A DNA stretch of 47,430 nucleotides from Caryophanales bacterium UBA7476 (GCA_002477275.1 DLOU01000063.1:1-47430), one strand, 5' to 3'; counted from the first letter of the stretch, positions 1-6,672 are shown. Notes: a model not told the origin generated them from the sequence alone. Program-made: numbers and translations.

Positions 1-104
1 CTACACATTTCACGAACTTTTCTTTCTTTTTTATTTTGCTAATTTTGTTAATTTTTATTCACAAAAATATAAAACAAATTAGTTTTATTACTAATTTGTT
101 GGTA

Positions 105-133
105 TGGACAAATATGGTTATTTATGATATTAT
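105..133 (+). promoter_or_regulatory. Promoter of antisense RNA, cassette A
   Basis: A -35 TGGACA (105-110), a 17-nt spacer and a -10 TATTAT (128-133). The same elements and spacing occur in all three tandem cassettes. It drives transcription towards the 3' end of the small peptide gene. Confidence 0.6.
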
Positions 134-139
134 TTATTT

Positions 140-249
140 AGCAAGAAATCTTGCATATAATAAAAATGGGAACATTCAGTTTTTGCAAGTTGAATGTCCA
201 CCAAATTAATGTGTAGACATTTAATCTATGAAGATTAGATGCCTTTTTT
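140..249 (+). ncRNA. Putative antisense antitoxin RNA, cassette A
   Basis: The predicted start lies about 7 nt after the -10 TATTAT. The end is an intrinsic terminator with stem CAT-TAATCT / AGATTA-ATG followed by a run of seven T (244-250). The RNA of roughly 110 nt is complementary to the 3' untranslated region and the last few codons of the peptide gene at 235-333. Known 3'-overlapping type I antitoxins such as RatA and SR4 act in this geometry by base-pairing with the toxin mRNA. The function here is inferred from that geometry. Confidence 0.6.
162..200 (-). terminator. Terminator of the toxin transcript, cassette A
   Basis: On the minus strand GGACATTCA pairs with TGAATGT(T)CC (one bulge) and is followed by an ATTTTTATT tract. 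The same hairpin recurs at 512-549 and 856-900. It lies inside the region covered by the antisense RNA, so the two transcripts would overlap by about 80 nt. Confidence 0.55.
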
Positions 250-333
250 TATTACTATAATCAGAATGATTAAAAGGAATAAAATGATAGATATGAGGTT
301 TAAAACTTTTACGATAAAAGTTTTAGTTTTCAT
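235..333 (-). CDS. Small hydrophobic peptide, putative type I toxin (copy A, 32 aa)
   Basis: The peptide starts MKTKTFIVKVLNLIS, continues through a run of Ile/Leu/Val and ends IKKGI. It is a single membrane-spanning helix with a basic head and a Lys-containing tail, the usual look of membrane-acting type I toxins. The start is set by an AGGAGG site 9 nt upstream of the ATG. It was found from the repeat, because at 32 codons it is too short for ordinary gene calling. The leader contains CCTTCTT and AAGAAAGG blocks that could fold over the ribosome-binding site. The amino-acid sequence is identical to copy B, with a synonymous TTC/TTT difference, which suggests selection on the peptide or very recent duplication. 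I do not recognise it as a named toxin family (not Fst, TxpA or BsrG by eye). Confidence 0.7.
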   Translation of the reverse strand: MKTKTFIVKVLNLISIILFLLIILIIVIKKGI

Positions 334-400
334 TTTATCAAACCTCCTTTCTTCTAGAAGATAAGAAGGTAGACATCCAACAACTAAATGTTCCAGGTTA

Positions 401-430
401 ATTATACAAAACATTTTTTCATATTATCAA
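401..430 (-). promoter_or_regulatory. Promoter of toxin transcript, cassette A
   Basis: Read on the minus strand: TTGATA (425-430), 18-nt spacer, TATAAT (401-406). The predicted start is near 394, giving a ~60-nt leader before the peptide ATG. Confidence 0.6.
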
Positions 431-453
431 AATATTTTACTAATTTGTTGGTA

Positions 454-482
454 TGGACAAATATGATTATTTATGATATTAT
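454..482 (+). promoter_or_regulatory. Promoter of antisense RNA, cassette B
   Basis: TGGACA (454-459), 17-nt spacer, TATTAT (477-482). Position and spacing match cassettes A and C. Confidence 0.6.
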
Positions 483-488
483 TTATTT

Positions 489-599
489 AGCAAGAAATCT
501 TGCATATAATGAAAATGGGAACATTCAGTTTTTCCAAGTTGAATGTCCACCTAATTTATGGTTAGACATTTAATCTGTGAAGATTAGATGCCTTTTTTT
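489..599 (+). ncRNA. Putative antisense antitoxin RNA, cassette B
   Basis: Runs from about 7 nt after TATTAT to the terminator (stem TAATCT / AGATTA inside CAT / ATG, then seven T at 593-599). It overlaps the 3' end of the peptide gene at 584-682. A 61-codon open frame over this stretch (388-573) has no ribosome-binding site and is not credited as a gene. Confidence 0.6.
512..549 (-). terminator. Terminator of the toxin transcript, cassette B
   Basis: GGACATTCA / TGAATGT(T)CC hairpin followed on the minus strand by a T-rich tract. Same position relative to the peptide gene as in the other cassettes. Confidence 0.55.
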
Positions 600-682
600 A
601 TTACTATAATCAGAATGATTAAAAGAAATAAAATGATAGATATGAGGTTTAAAACTTTTACGATAAAAGTTTTAGTTTTCAT
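584..682 (-). CDS. Small hydrophobic peptide, putative type I toxin (copy B, 32 aa)
   Basis: This encodes the same 32-residue peptide as copy A (MKTKTFIVK...IVIKKGI). The start is fixed by AGGAGG (complement of 692-697) 9 nt before the ATG. The transcript should begin near 743 from a consensus promoter. The last codons and stop lie inside the terminator stem of the convergent RNA, so peptide end and antisense terminator are sequence-linked. A membrane-acting role is inferred from hydrophobicity and cassette layout. Toxicity cannot be read from sequence. Confidence 0.7.
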   Translation of the reverse strand: MKTKTFIVKVLNLISIILFLLIILIIVIKKGI

Positions 683-749
683 TTTATCAAACCTCCTTTC
701 TTCTAGAAGATAAGAAGGTAGACATCCAACAACTAAATGTTCCAGGTTA

Positions 750-778
750 ATTATATCAAACATTTGTTCTTATTACAA
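750..778 (-). promoter_or_regulatory. Promoter of toxin transcript, cassette B
   Basis: Minus strand: TTGTAA (773-778), 17-nt spacer, TATAAT (750-755), an almost ideal sigma-A promoter. Predicted start near 743. Confidence 0.7.
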
Positions 779-801
779 GATGTTTTACTAATTTGTTGGT
801 A

Positions 802-830
802 TGGACAAATATGATAATTTATGATATTAT
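802..830 (+). promoter_or_regulatory. Promoter of antisense RNA, cassette C
   Basis: TGGACA (802-807), 17-nt spacer, TATTAT (825-830). Confidence 0.6.
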
Positions 831-836
831 TTATTT

Positions 837-949
837 AGCAAGGAAAATTGCATAAAATAAAAAAGGGAACATTCAGTTTTCTCGAGTTGAATGTCTACCC
901 AAATTTCTTAGTTAGACATTTAAGTCATAGACTTAAGTGTCATTTTTTT
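837..949 (+). ncRNA. Putative antisense antitoxin RNA, cassette C
   Basis: About 113 nt. It ends in a strong terminator: GACATTTAAGTC (915-926), loop ATA, GACTTAAGTGTC (930-941), then a run of seven T. The stem sequence differs from cassettes A and B but still pairs, through several compensating changes, which supports the hairpin being functional. The RNA overlaps the stop codon of the peptide gene at 940-1032. Confidence 0.65.
856..900 (-). terminator. Terminator of the toxin transcript, cassette C
   Basis: Minus strand: GGG-AGACATTCA pairs with TGAATGT-CCC, then a TTTTTTATTTT tract. The arms are longer than in cassettes A and B. Confidence 0.6.
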
Positions 950-1032
950 ATTACTAAAACCAATAAGGTTAAGAGTAGTAAAATGAGTGATATGTAGCGA
1001 AGCAACTTTATGTTGTATTCACGTTTTTTCAT
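940..1032 (-). CDS. Small hydrophobic peptide, putative type I toxin (copy C, 30 aa)
   Basis: The peptide begins MKKREYNIKLLRYISL, continues as a Leu/Val-rich helix and ends VLVIKK with a TGA stop. AGGAGG (complement of 1042-1047) lies 9 nt before the ATG. In the leader an ACCTCC block is perfectly complementary to GGAGGT at the ribosome-binding site, a common self-masking feature of type I toxin mRNAs. The peptide differs from copies A and B at most positions, yet keeps the basic head, single hydrophobic helix and Lys tail. It is nearly identical to the first 27 residues of the decayed copy at 39674. Function is inferred. Confidence 0.7.
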   Translation of the reverse strand: MKKREYNIKLLRYISLILLLLTLLVLVIKK

Positions 1033-1097
1033 TCTCTCAAACCTCCTCTCTGTGTTGGATTGGAGGTAGACACTCAACAACTAAATGTTCCAGGTTA

Positions 1098-1126
1098 ATC
1101 ATATCAAACGTTTGTTCTTGTTACAA
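1098..1126 (-). promoter_or_regulatory. Promoter of toxin transcript, cassette C
   Basis: Minus strand: TTGTAA (1121-1126), 17-nt spacer, TATGAT (1098-1103). Predicted start near 1091, just before the conserved leader. Confidence 0.65.
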
Positions 1127-1146
1127 GATATTTTACTTTTTTTTAA

Positions 1147-1186
1147 CAAAAAATAAGAATTCTTGTAATAATATGAATTCTTATTT
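1147..1186 (-). terminator. Intrinsic terminator after the beta-helix surface protein gene
   Basis: AAATAAGAATTC (1151-1162) and GAATTCTTATTT (1175-1186) form a perfect 12-bp stem, 6 nt beyond the stop of the gene at 1193-3184 and followed on the minus strand by T residues. Confidence 0.8.
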
Positions 1187-1192
1187 AGTCAT

Positions 1193-3184
1193 CTAATTTA
1201 TACTTTTTCCATTAACATATAATTTATATCCACCAAAGTCTATGTTAGAGTAATCATCTATCTCATCTTCAATACTTGTTACATATGAGTCACCCGTCAA
1301 GGTGATTTTTGTATTTTTATCTAGTTTTAGTGTTATGTTTTTTGCTGTGTTATCTTTATTTATTGTTCCTTTATATGTTGAATTTGTTAAATTAATTGTT
1401 GCTTCTGATATTTTATCTACTTCTATATCTCCTTCTAAATTTTCTTTTGTTGCATTTAATGTTACGTTTCCTCCATTAGATCCTTCTGTTCCCCATTCAC
1501 TTGTTCCTTTAGCACTAATTAATATATTACTTCCATAATTTAATGTTGTTGATTCTAAATTAATTACTGCATCTGTATTTGTTATAAAAAACATTGGTGC
1601 TGTTTTATAGTTATCTGAATTTTTTTGAATGGTTAAACTTGAATTTTTTGCTGTGAATGTTCCTGTTCCTTCACTTGCATCTCCACTCATTGATTGATAT
1701 ATCATTATTCCAGCTTGATCTGTTTCTCCACGATTTCCTTTTCCACTTGCTTCTAGTGTTGAATTAGATACAGTTGCACTATTTTTACCTTCAATTACTA
1801 CCATTTGTGAACCGTTAGCAACACCTTTTGTTTTTGTTATTTGAATATCTCCTGTTGAGTATATTACTGGTGAACCACTACCATTTGTTTCTAATATTGA
1901 GTTTTTTACTTTTACTGTTCCTTCTCCTCTATCTGTTGCAAGTGTAGCGCAGCTTCCTCCTTGAGTAGTTATAGTTAAATTATCACCTTCTATATATCCA
2001 CCATATGTCGCATCTAATCCTCTTGATGATGATTCTCCAGTTGTGGTAATTGTTGAATCACTAATATAGATTTTTGAATCTTCTCCTGTTGAGAATACTG
2101 CATTACTTCCTTTTGCATTTGTTGTTATTTTTGTATTTTTTATTGTAGCTGTTGAATTTTTTGTAACAAGAATTCCGGCATTAACTCCATAAAATTCTGA
2201 ATTTTCTGTGTTAGAACTATCTCCTCCGGCTTTATTAATTGTTGCATTTTCTAAAGTTAAATTACCACCATTCTGTACTAGTACTGCACTTTCATCTGAT
2301 GCATTTGTTTTAATTGTTTTTCCACTTAATGTTTCTTCTTTTTCTACTGTTGTTTTTCCGCTTACTTTAACATTACTATTTTCGCTTGTATTATTGGTAG
2401 TTTCATTTGAGCTTTTTAATACATTTTTAGTTAAATATCCTTCAGTGTAAGTTAAACATCCTGTTAGAATTATTGTACTTAATATGCATATTAATAATTT
2501 ATCTTTTGATGTAAATGTTTCTTTAAAAGTTTTTTTATTAAATCCAGACATAATTAAATACATAATTAACAACGAAATAACTAAACTTTCTAATCCAAAA
2601 ATTACATAATAAATTGTTCCAATACTTTTTTCATTACTACTTGTATTATTATTCATATCTGGTGGAGTCATTCCATTTCCACCTTTATTTCCCATTCCAC
2701 CATCACTATTCATATCTGGTGGAGTCATATTATTATCATTATTCACATTTTCATCATTATTCATTGATGTTACATTTGAATCATTATTCTCACTTATTTC
2801 ATTTTCTTGTCTTTTATTAGGTCTTTCATTATTACCATTTTCACCTGGTCTTCTTCTATTGTTGTTGTTACTATTGTTCTCATTATTATTTCCATCATTA
2901 TTAGGCATTTCTGGTGGTGTATTTTCATCAGAGTTTTGACTGTTTTCTCCGTTATTATCTGGTGGAGTCATATTATTTTCACTATTTCCATTCATATCAG
3001 GTGGAGTTCTCATATCATTATTTCCGCCCATTTCTGGCATATTGTTTCCACTTATACTTTGTGAATTACTTTCTTGTGCAGAAATACTTTTATTTGCCTT
3101 GTACATAGTAAAATATGTTCCACCAATCAATACAATAATTAAAGATATCATTATTATATTTTTTATTAATCTTTTATTTTTCAT
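1193..3184 (-). CDS. Membrane-anchored beta-helix protein (Cthe_2159-like carbohydrate-binding family)
   Basis: 663 aa. A first hydrophobic segment lies at about residues 9-27. It is followed by a ~130-residue low-complexity stretch rich in Asn, Pro, Asp and Met with recurring TPPDMN / PPDM motifs. Two further hydrophobic segments follow, at about 190-215 and 230-247. The C-terminal ~400 residues are short repeating strands rich in N, T, S and G (for example LTLENATI, ATIKNTKIT, KIYISDSTI), the pattern of a right-handed parallel beta-helix. This matches the Cthe_2159-type cell-surface carbohydrate-binding family. The start is supported by GGAAGGA before the ATG. The gene sits alone before a two-component system, and both share an ATTAAA direct repeat upstream, so it is a likely regulon member. 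A polysaccharide-binding or adhesin role is inferred. Confidence 0.65.
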   Translation of the reverse strand: MKNKRLIKNIIMISLIIVLIGGTYFTMYKANKSISAQESNSQSISGNNMPEMGGNNDMRTPPDMNGNSENNMTPPDNNGENSQNSDENTPPEMPNNDGNNNENNSNNNNRRRPGENGNNERPNKRQENEISENNDSNVTSMNNDENVNNDNNMTPPDMNSDGGMGNKGGNGMTPPDMNNNTSSNEKSIGTIYYVIFGLESLVISLLIMYLIMSGFNKKTFKETFTSKDKLLICILSTIILTGCLTYTEGYLTKNVLKSSNETTNNTSENSNVKVSGKTTVEKEETLSGKTIKTNASDESAVLVQNGGNLTLENATINKAGGDSSNTENSEFYGVNAGILVTKNSTATIKNTKITTNAKGSNAVFSTGEDSKIYISDSTITTTGESSSRGLDATYGGYIEGDNLTITTQGGSCATLATDRGEGTVKVKNSILETNGSGSPVIYSTGDIQITKTKGVANGSQMVVIEGKNSATVSNSTLEASGKGNRGETDQAGIMIYQSMSGDASEGTGTFTAKNSSLTIQKNSDNYKTAPMFFITNTDAVINLESTTLNYGSNILISAKGTSEWGTEGSNGGNVTLNATKENLEGDIEVDKISEATINLTNSTYKGTINKDNTAKNITLKLDKNTKITLTGDSYVTSIEDEIDDYSNIDFGGYKLYVNGKSIN

Positions 3185-3298
3185 TTTTCCTTCCTTTCAT
3201 TTATATAAACAATTTTTAAAATTGTAAGTCAAAGTTGTAATCTTTCTTTCTATTAAATCACCTTCCTTTCATTTACAACTATATAGTACTAACTAAAT

Positions 3299-3315
3299 AT
3301 TAAATGAAAATTAAA
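3299..3315. promoter_or_regulatory. Predicted response-regulator operator upstream of the beta-helix protein gene
   Basis: Two ATTAAA hexamers, at 3299-3304 and 3310-3315, lie in direct orientation exactly 11 bp apart. OmpR-family regulators typically bind such phased direct repeats. The same pair with the same period lies at 5303-5319 upstream of the regulator gene. In both places a TACTATA-like sequence follows on the transcribed side. Confidence 0.55.
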
Positions 3316-3335
3316 AAAGTAAAAAAATATTTTTT

Positions 3336-4589
3336 TTACTTCTTTTTTAAGACTACTCTAAATGTAGTATAACCATTTTCTGATTTTGCATTTATTTTTC
3401 CATTATGATTTTCTACTATTTTTTTAGCAATAGCAAGTCCTAAACCATATCTATTTTCTTTTCTATTTCTTGCTTTATCAACCCTATAGAATCTTTCAAA
3501 TATTTTTTCTTCTTCTCCCTTTGGAATAGGTTCTCCTTCATTTTGTACTTCAAGAATTATACTACTTTTATCATTCTTTAAATTAACTTTTATTTTTCCT
3601 TTACTATTTGTATGTTTAACTGCATTATCTAATAATATTGACATTAATTCTTTTAGCTCATCACTATCACATTTTATTTTTATATTATTTTCTATATTGG
3701 ATTCTAATTCTATATTTTTTTCAAAACATAAACTTTCAAAAGTTAGTGATGATTTTTCTACTATCTTTGATAAATTATTTACGCTTAGTTCTTTTTTAGT
3801 ATTATTTTCTATTTTAGCTAAATCAAGTAAATTTAGTATCAATTTATTCATTCTTTCAGATTCATTTTTTATGTTATCTAAATATTTCTTTTCACTCATA
3901 TCATTTTCTAGTGCTTCACTTGATGCCATTATGACAGCAAGTGGTGTTTTTAATTCATGTGATGAATCTGCGATAAATTGTTGTTGCTTTTCAAATGCTT
4001 CAATTACTGGTTTGATTATCCATTTTGTAAGTAGAATTGATATTGTAATTATTAATGATTCTAACAAAATAAATAAGAGTATTGATGTATTTAAATAATG
4101 TTTTAAATTACTATTAATTTTTGAATTATCTATTATTATTAAATTATTATCTTTTGTATAACTATATGAGTATTTATTAGTATAAAGATTTCCAATATGT
4201 TTTTCTTTATTATTATCTTTTAGGATTTTTTCAGCAACTTTCTCTATTTCTTCTGTATCTGTTTCATTTTCTGAATGACTTACTATACTATTTATTTTTC
4301 CATCTTCTAAAATTATTGTATAAATAGTTGCATCAATAAACTTTCTTTCTTCTAATGGTTCTTTTTTTTCAAAAGCTTCTTCTGGTTCCTTTTTTTCTAT
4401 TTTTTCTTTTTCAAAAAAGTTATCTCTATTTTCTTTTGTTTTATCTATGTCCATTCTTTTCAAATTATCTTCTATGCTTTTATAAGAGTTTCTATAATTT
4501 TGATAATTATATATAAATAATACTGAAATAGAAAAAACTGTTAATATTGTAAAAATGGTGAAAAATAACTTATTTTTTAGTTTTTTCAT
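3336..4589 (-). CDS. Sensor histidine kinase of an OmpR-type two-component system
   Basis: 417 aa. Transmembrane segments lie at about residues 8-28 and 168-190, enclosing an extracytoplasmic region of ~140 residues rich in Glu and Lys. The dimerisation/phosphoacceptor motif SSHELKTP has His211. The ATPase region shows the N box DNAVKHTN (Asn322) and the G box RYGLGLAIAKK (about 380-390). No clear HAMP linker is visible; the H box follows TM2 closely. It overlaps the response regulator gene by 4 bp (ATGA), so the two are translationally coupled. The ligand is unknown. The acidic sensor region could respond to cations or cationic peptides, but that is only a guess. Confidence 0.9.
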   Translation of the reverse strand: MKKLKNKLFFTIFTILTVFSISVLFIYNYQNYRNSYKSIEDNLKRMDIDKTKENRDNFFEKEKIEKKEPEEAFEKKEPLEERKFIDATIYTIILEDGKINSIVSHSENETDTEEIEKVAEKILKDNNKEKHIGNLYTNKYSYSYTKDNNLIIIDNSKINSNLKHYLNTSILLFILLESLIITISILLTKWIIKPVIEAFEKQQQFIADSSHELKTPLAVIMASSEALENDMSEKKYLDNIKNESERMNKLILNLLDLAKIENNTKKELSVNNLSKIVEKSSLTFESLCFEKNIELESNIENNIKIKCDSDELKELMSILLDNAVKHTNSKGKIKVNLKNDKSSIILEVQNEGEPIPKGEEEKIFERFYRVDKARNRKENRYGLGLAIAKKIVENHNGKINAKSENGYTTFRVVLKKK

Positions 4590-5269
4590 TCTTTTTCCTC
4601 CAACTTATAACCCATTCCTCTAATTGCTTTTATTGTTACATTTGTTCCAATTGCTTTAAATTTCTTTCTAATAAATGAAAGATAAGCTTCTAGATTGTTA
4701 GATTCTGTTTCTCTTTCAATTCCCCATACTTTATCATATATTTGATCTTTAGAAACTATTATATTAGCATTTTCTATTAAATATTCTAGAAGTTGGAATT
4801 CTTTTTTACCTATTTCAATATTTTCACCTGTTTTCTTACTTTCTATAGTTGATGTTTTTAGATTTAATTTCAAATCTTTATATTCAAGAATATCTTTTAC
4901 TACATTGTCATTTCCTTTTCTTAATTGAATATTTACACGAGCTACTAATTCTTCTAGATGAAATGGTTTTGTCATGTAGTCATCTGCTCCATTTAAAAGG
5001 CCTTCTAGTTTATCATTAAGTTCTCCTTTTGCAGTAAGCATTATTACTTTAGTATTAATATTATTTTCTCTTATTTGTTTTAATATTTCAAATCCATTAA
5101 CATATGGTAACATTACATCAAGAATTATTAAATCATAAATATCTGATAAAGCATTATATAAGCCTTCTTCTCCATCTAAACTTACATCTACTAAAAATTT
5201 TTCTTTTGTAAGTCTTGTCTTTACTAAATCTGCAAGTGATTCTTCATCTTCAACTACTAATATTCTCAT
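4586..5269 (-). CDS. OmpR/PhoB-family response regulator
   Basis: 227 aa. The receiver domain has acidic residues in VVEDEE (about 6-10), phosphoacceptor Asp51 in LIILDVMLPYVNG and the conserved Lys101 in MTKPFH. The C-terminal winged helix (about 128-225) ends in the typical TIKAIRGMGYKLE signature. The start is supported by GAGGTGAG upstream of the ATG. It is the first gene of the regulator-kinase operon. Its own promoter region carries the 11-bp-phased ATTAAA repeat (5303-5319), suggesting autoregulation, and the same repeat lies before the beta-helix protein gene downstream. Confidence 0.92.
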   Translation of the reverse strand: MRILVVEDEESLADLVKTRLTKEKFLVDVSLDGEEGLYNALSDIYDLIILDVMLPYVNGFEILKQIRENNINTKVIMLTAKGELNDKLEGLLNGADDYMTKPFHLEELVARVNIQLRKGNDNVVKDILEYKDLKLNLKTSTIESKKTGENIEIGKKEFQLLEYLIENANIIVSKDQIYDKVWGIERETESNNLEAYLSFIRKKFKAIGTNVTIKAIRGMGYKLEEKE

Positions 5270-5302
5270 AAACTCACCTCTTTAACATTGTATAGTACTT
5301 TT

Positions 5303-5319
5303 ATTAAAAAAATATTAAA
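5303..5319. promoter_or_regulatory. Predicted autoregulatory operator of the two-component system
   Basis: ATTAAA at 5303-5308 and 5314-5319, period 11 bp, immediately upstream of a TACTATACAAT -10-like region of the regulator gene. The matching copy is at 3299-3315. Confidence 0.55.
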
Positions 5320-5334
5320 ACTTTAAAATTATTA

Positions 5335-5362
5335 TAAAAAAAACATTGATAAATATCAATGT
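5335..5362 (-). terminator. Intrinsic terminator after the 63-aa membrane protein gene
   Basis: ACATTGAT (5343-5350) pairs with ATCAATGT (5355-5362) and is followed on the minus strand by eight T. Confidence 0.85.
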
Positions 5363-5366
5363 ATTC

Positions 5367-5558
5367 TTAAAATATTGGCATTTTATAATTTGTATATAAA
5401 AGTACACCAATCATTATAATAATAATTATTATAGAGAAACCTAAAAAAGTTGCTGCAACTCCTTTAATTAACACATTATTTTTATTGTTAATATCATTTA
5501 TATCGCTTTTTTTCTTTTTTGTCTTTAATTCTTTATTATTAACTTTACCTTTTTTCAT
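5367..5558 (-). CDS. Small basic single-pass membrane protein, unknown function
   Basis: 63 aa. The N-terminal ~30 residues are very Lys/Asn-rich (MKKGKVNNKELKTKKKK). One hydrophobic helix runs from about residue 31 to 55 (GVAATFLGFS then six Ile), with a short outer tail. An AGGTGTGAG stretch precedes the ATG and a good terminator follows, so it is a single-gene unit. Short Lys-rich proteins with one helix are common in this group of bacteria, some near the cell-division or translocation machinery. I do not recognise the family and assign no function. Confidence 0.65.
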   Translation of the reverse strand: MKKGKVNNKELKTKKKKSDINDINNKNNVLIKGVAATFLGFSIIIIIIMIGVLLYTNYKMPIF

Positions 5559-5651
5559 ATCTCACACCTATACTTTACTACTTTATAGTATATCATATAT
5601 GTTTTTCTACTAGGTCACTAAATTACTATCATAATTGTAAAGATATGTAAA

Positions 5652-6404
5652 TCACTTTATTTCTAGTCCTATTGGACAATGATCACTTCCAAGTATTTCA
5701 TCATATATAATACTTTCTTTTATATTATTAATGTAATTTTTTGATACTATAAAATAATCCAATCTCCAACCAATATTTTTTTCTCTTGCATGTCCCATAT
5801 AGCTCCACCAAGAGTATTTATTTTTTTCATCTGGATTAAAATATCTAAATGTATCTATAAAACCGGATTCCAATAATTTGGTAAATTTATCTCTTTCTTC
5901 ATAAGTAAATCCAGCATTTCCAATATTTGCTTTAGCATTTTTTATATCCATTTCAGTATGTGCAACATTAAAATCTCCGCAAACTATTACTGGTTTCTTT
6001 TCTTCTAATTTTTTTAAATATTCTTTGAAATCATCTTCCCATTTCATACGATATTCAAGTCTTGATAAGTCTCTTTTTACATTTGGAACATATACAGTTA
6101 CCAAATAGAAATCATCATACTCTAAAGTAATCATTCTTCCTTCATGATCATGTTCATCTATATTCATTCCAAAACTTACATTTAATGGTTTTATTTTTGA
6201 AAAGACTAATATTCCAGAATATCCTTTTTTCTCTGCTGGATTTAGATATTCATAATATCCTTCTGGATGGAAATCATACTCTTCTTTTAATGCTTTTACT
6301 TCTTGTAAACAGATTATATCTGGATTAAGCTTATTAAAATTTTCTTCAAAACCTTTTTTTAGACAAGCTCTAAAGCCTGCTACATTAAATGATACTATTT
6401 TCAT
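5652..6404 (-). CDS. xthA: Exodeoxyribonuclease III (class II AP endonuclease)
   Basis: 250 aa, the usual length for the ExoIII/ExoA family. Motifs in order: FNVAGFRA at the N-terminus, LQEVKA with the metal-binding Glu (about 35), VYVPN (about 105), CGDFNVAHTEMDI with the catalytic Asp/Asn pair (about 142-153), the NAGFT and WWSYMG regions, WRLDYF (about 216-221) and the terminal GSDHCPI with the catalytic Asp-His. It cleaves the backbone 5' of abasic sites and trims 3' blocks in base-excision repair. The same window also encodes two base glycosylases (27873, 32163), although they are not in one operon. Confidence 0.95.
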   Translation of the reverse strand: MKIVSFNVAGFRACLKKGFEENFNKLNPDIICLQEVKALKEEYDFHPEGYYEYLNPAEKKGYSGILVFSKIKPLNVSFGMNIDEHDHEGRMITLEYDDFYLVTVYVPNVKRDLSRLEYRMKWEDDFKEYLKKLEEKKPVIVCGDFNVAHTEMDIKNAKANIGNAGFTYEERDKFTKLLESGFIDTFRYFNPDEKNKYSWWSYMGHAREKNIGWRLDYFIVSKNYINNIKESIIYDEILGSDHCPIGLEIK

Positions 6405-6430
6405 ATTTTTTCACTTCCTAAATAGATTAT

Positions 6431-6460
6431 AACAAAAAAAGAATGCTTTCGCATCCTTTT
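6431..6460 (-). terminator. Intrinsic terminator between xthA and the NADAR-DHH operon
   Basis: Minus strand: GGATGC, a GAAA tetraloop, GCATTC, then seven T. It is the first clear terminator downstream of the operon ending at 6673, leaving a ~210-nt 3' untranslated region. Confidence 0.65.
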
Positions 6461-6528
6461 CAATTATAAGCAAATAATTTCAAATATGTAAATATTAATT
6501 TTAACTTAGAAATTTTTAATACAATATG

Positions 6529-6621
6529 AGTGATATTCTAGTCAAAAGGCAAATATTTTAAGATTTACTATTCTTATATTATTAACGTATAATTCCCCTT
6601 TTCAGTTAAGATAATATCACT
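6529..6621. repeat. Imperfect long inverted repeat in intergenic DNA
   Basis: AGTGATATT (6529-6537) pairs with AATATCACT (6613-6621), and the inner AAAAGG (6544-6549) pairs with CCTTTT (6597-6602), leaving a ~50-nt AT-rich loop. It fills most of the 268-bp gap downstream of the NADAR-DHH gene. It could be a structured 3' UTR or a small palindromic element. No gene is seen here. Confidence 0.4.
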
Positions 6622-6672
6622 TATATACTTATAAATCAAATATATATTTTTAATACCAGCTATAAATATTTT

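Larger units (their letters stand above)
84..1130. repeat. Tandem array of three ~349-bp type I toxin-antitoxin-like cassettes
   Basis: The marker CTAATTTGTTGGTATGGACA starts at 91, 440 and 788, giving periods of 349 and 348 bp. Each unit carries, on the minus strand, a sigma-A promoter, a conserved leader (GGAACATTTAGTTGTTG), an AGGAGG site and a 30-32 aa hydrophobic peptide. On the plus strand each carries a promoter and terminator for a converging RNA. Units 1 and 2 are nearly identical. Unit 3 has a different peptide and a different terminator stem in the same frame of conserved elements. The array ends at about 1130, where homology stops inside the run of T. A fourth related copy lies at 39578-39883 in the opposite orientation. 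The tandem arrangement suggests recent amplification. Confidence 0.9.

Noticed and set aside
388..573. 61-codon open frame on the plus strand inside the TA array
   Set aside because: It has no ribosome-binding site, and its codons run through the antisense promoter and hairpins. It is explained by the conserved RNA elements.
84..1130. Tandem repeats as a CRISPR array
   Set aside because: The repeat unit is ~349 bp and contains promoters, genes and terminators. There are no short repeats with regular unique spacers and no cas genes.
987..1196. 69-codon open frame on the plus strand over toxin copy C
   Set aside because: It is the complement of the peptide gene and its leader, with no ribosome-binding site.
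3336..5269. Two-component system as vancomycin resistance VanR/VanS
   Set aside because: No vanH, vanA or vanX-like genes lie nearby. The likeness is only at the general OmpR-family level.
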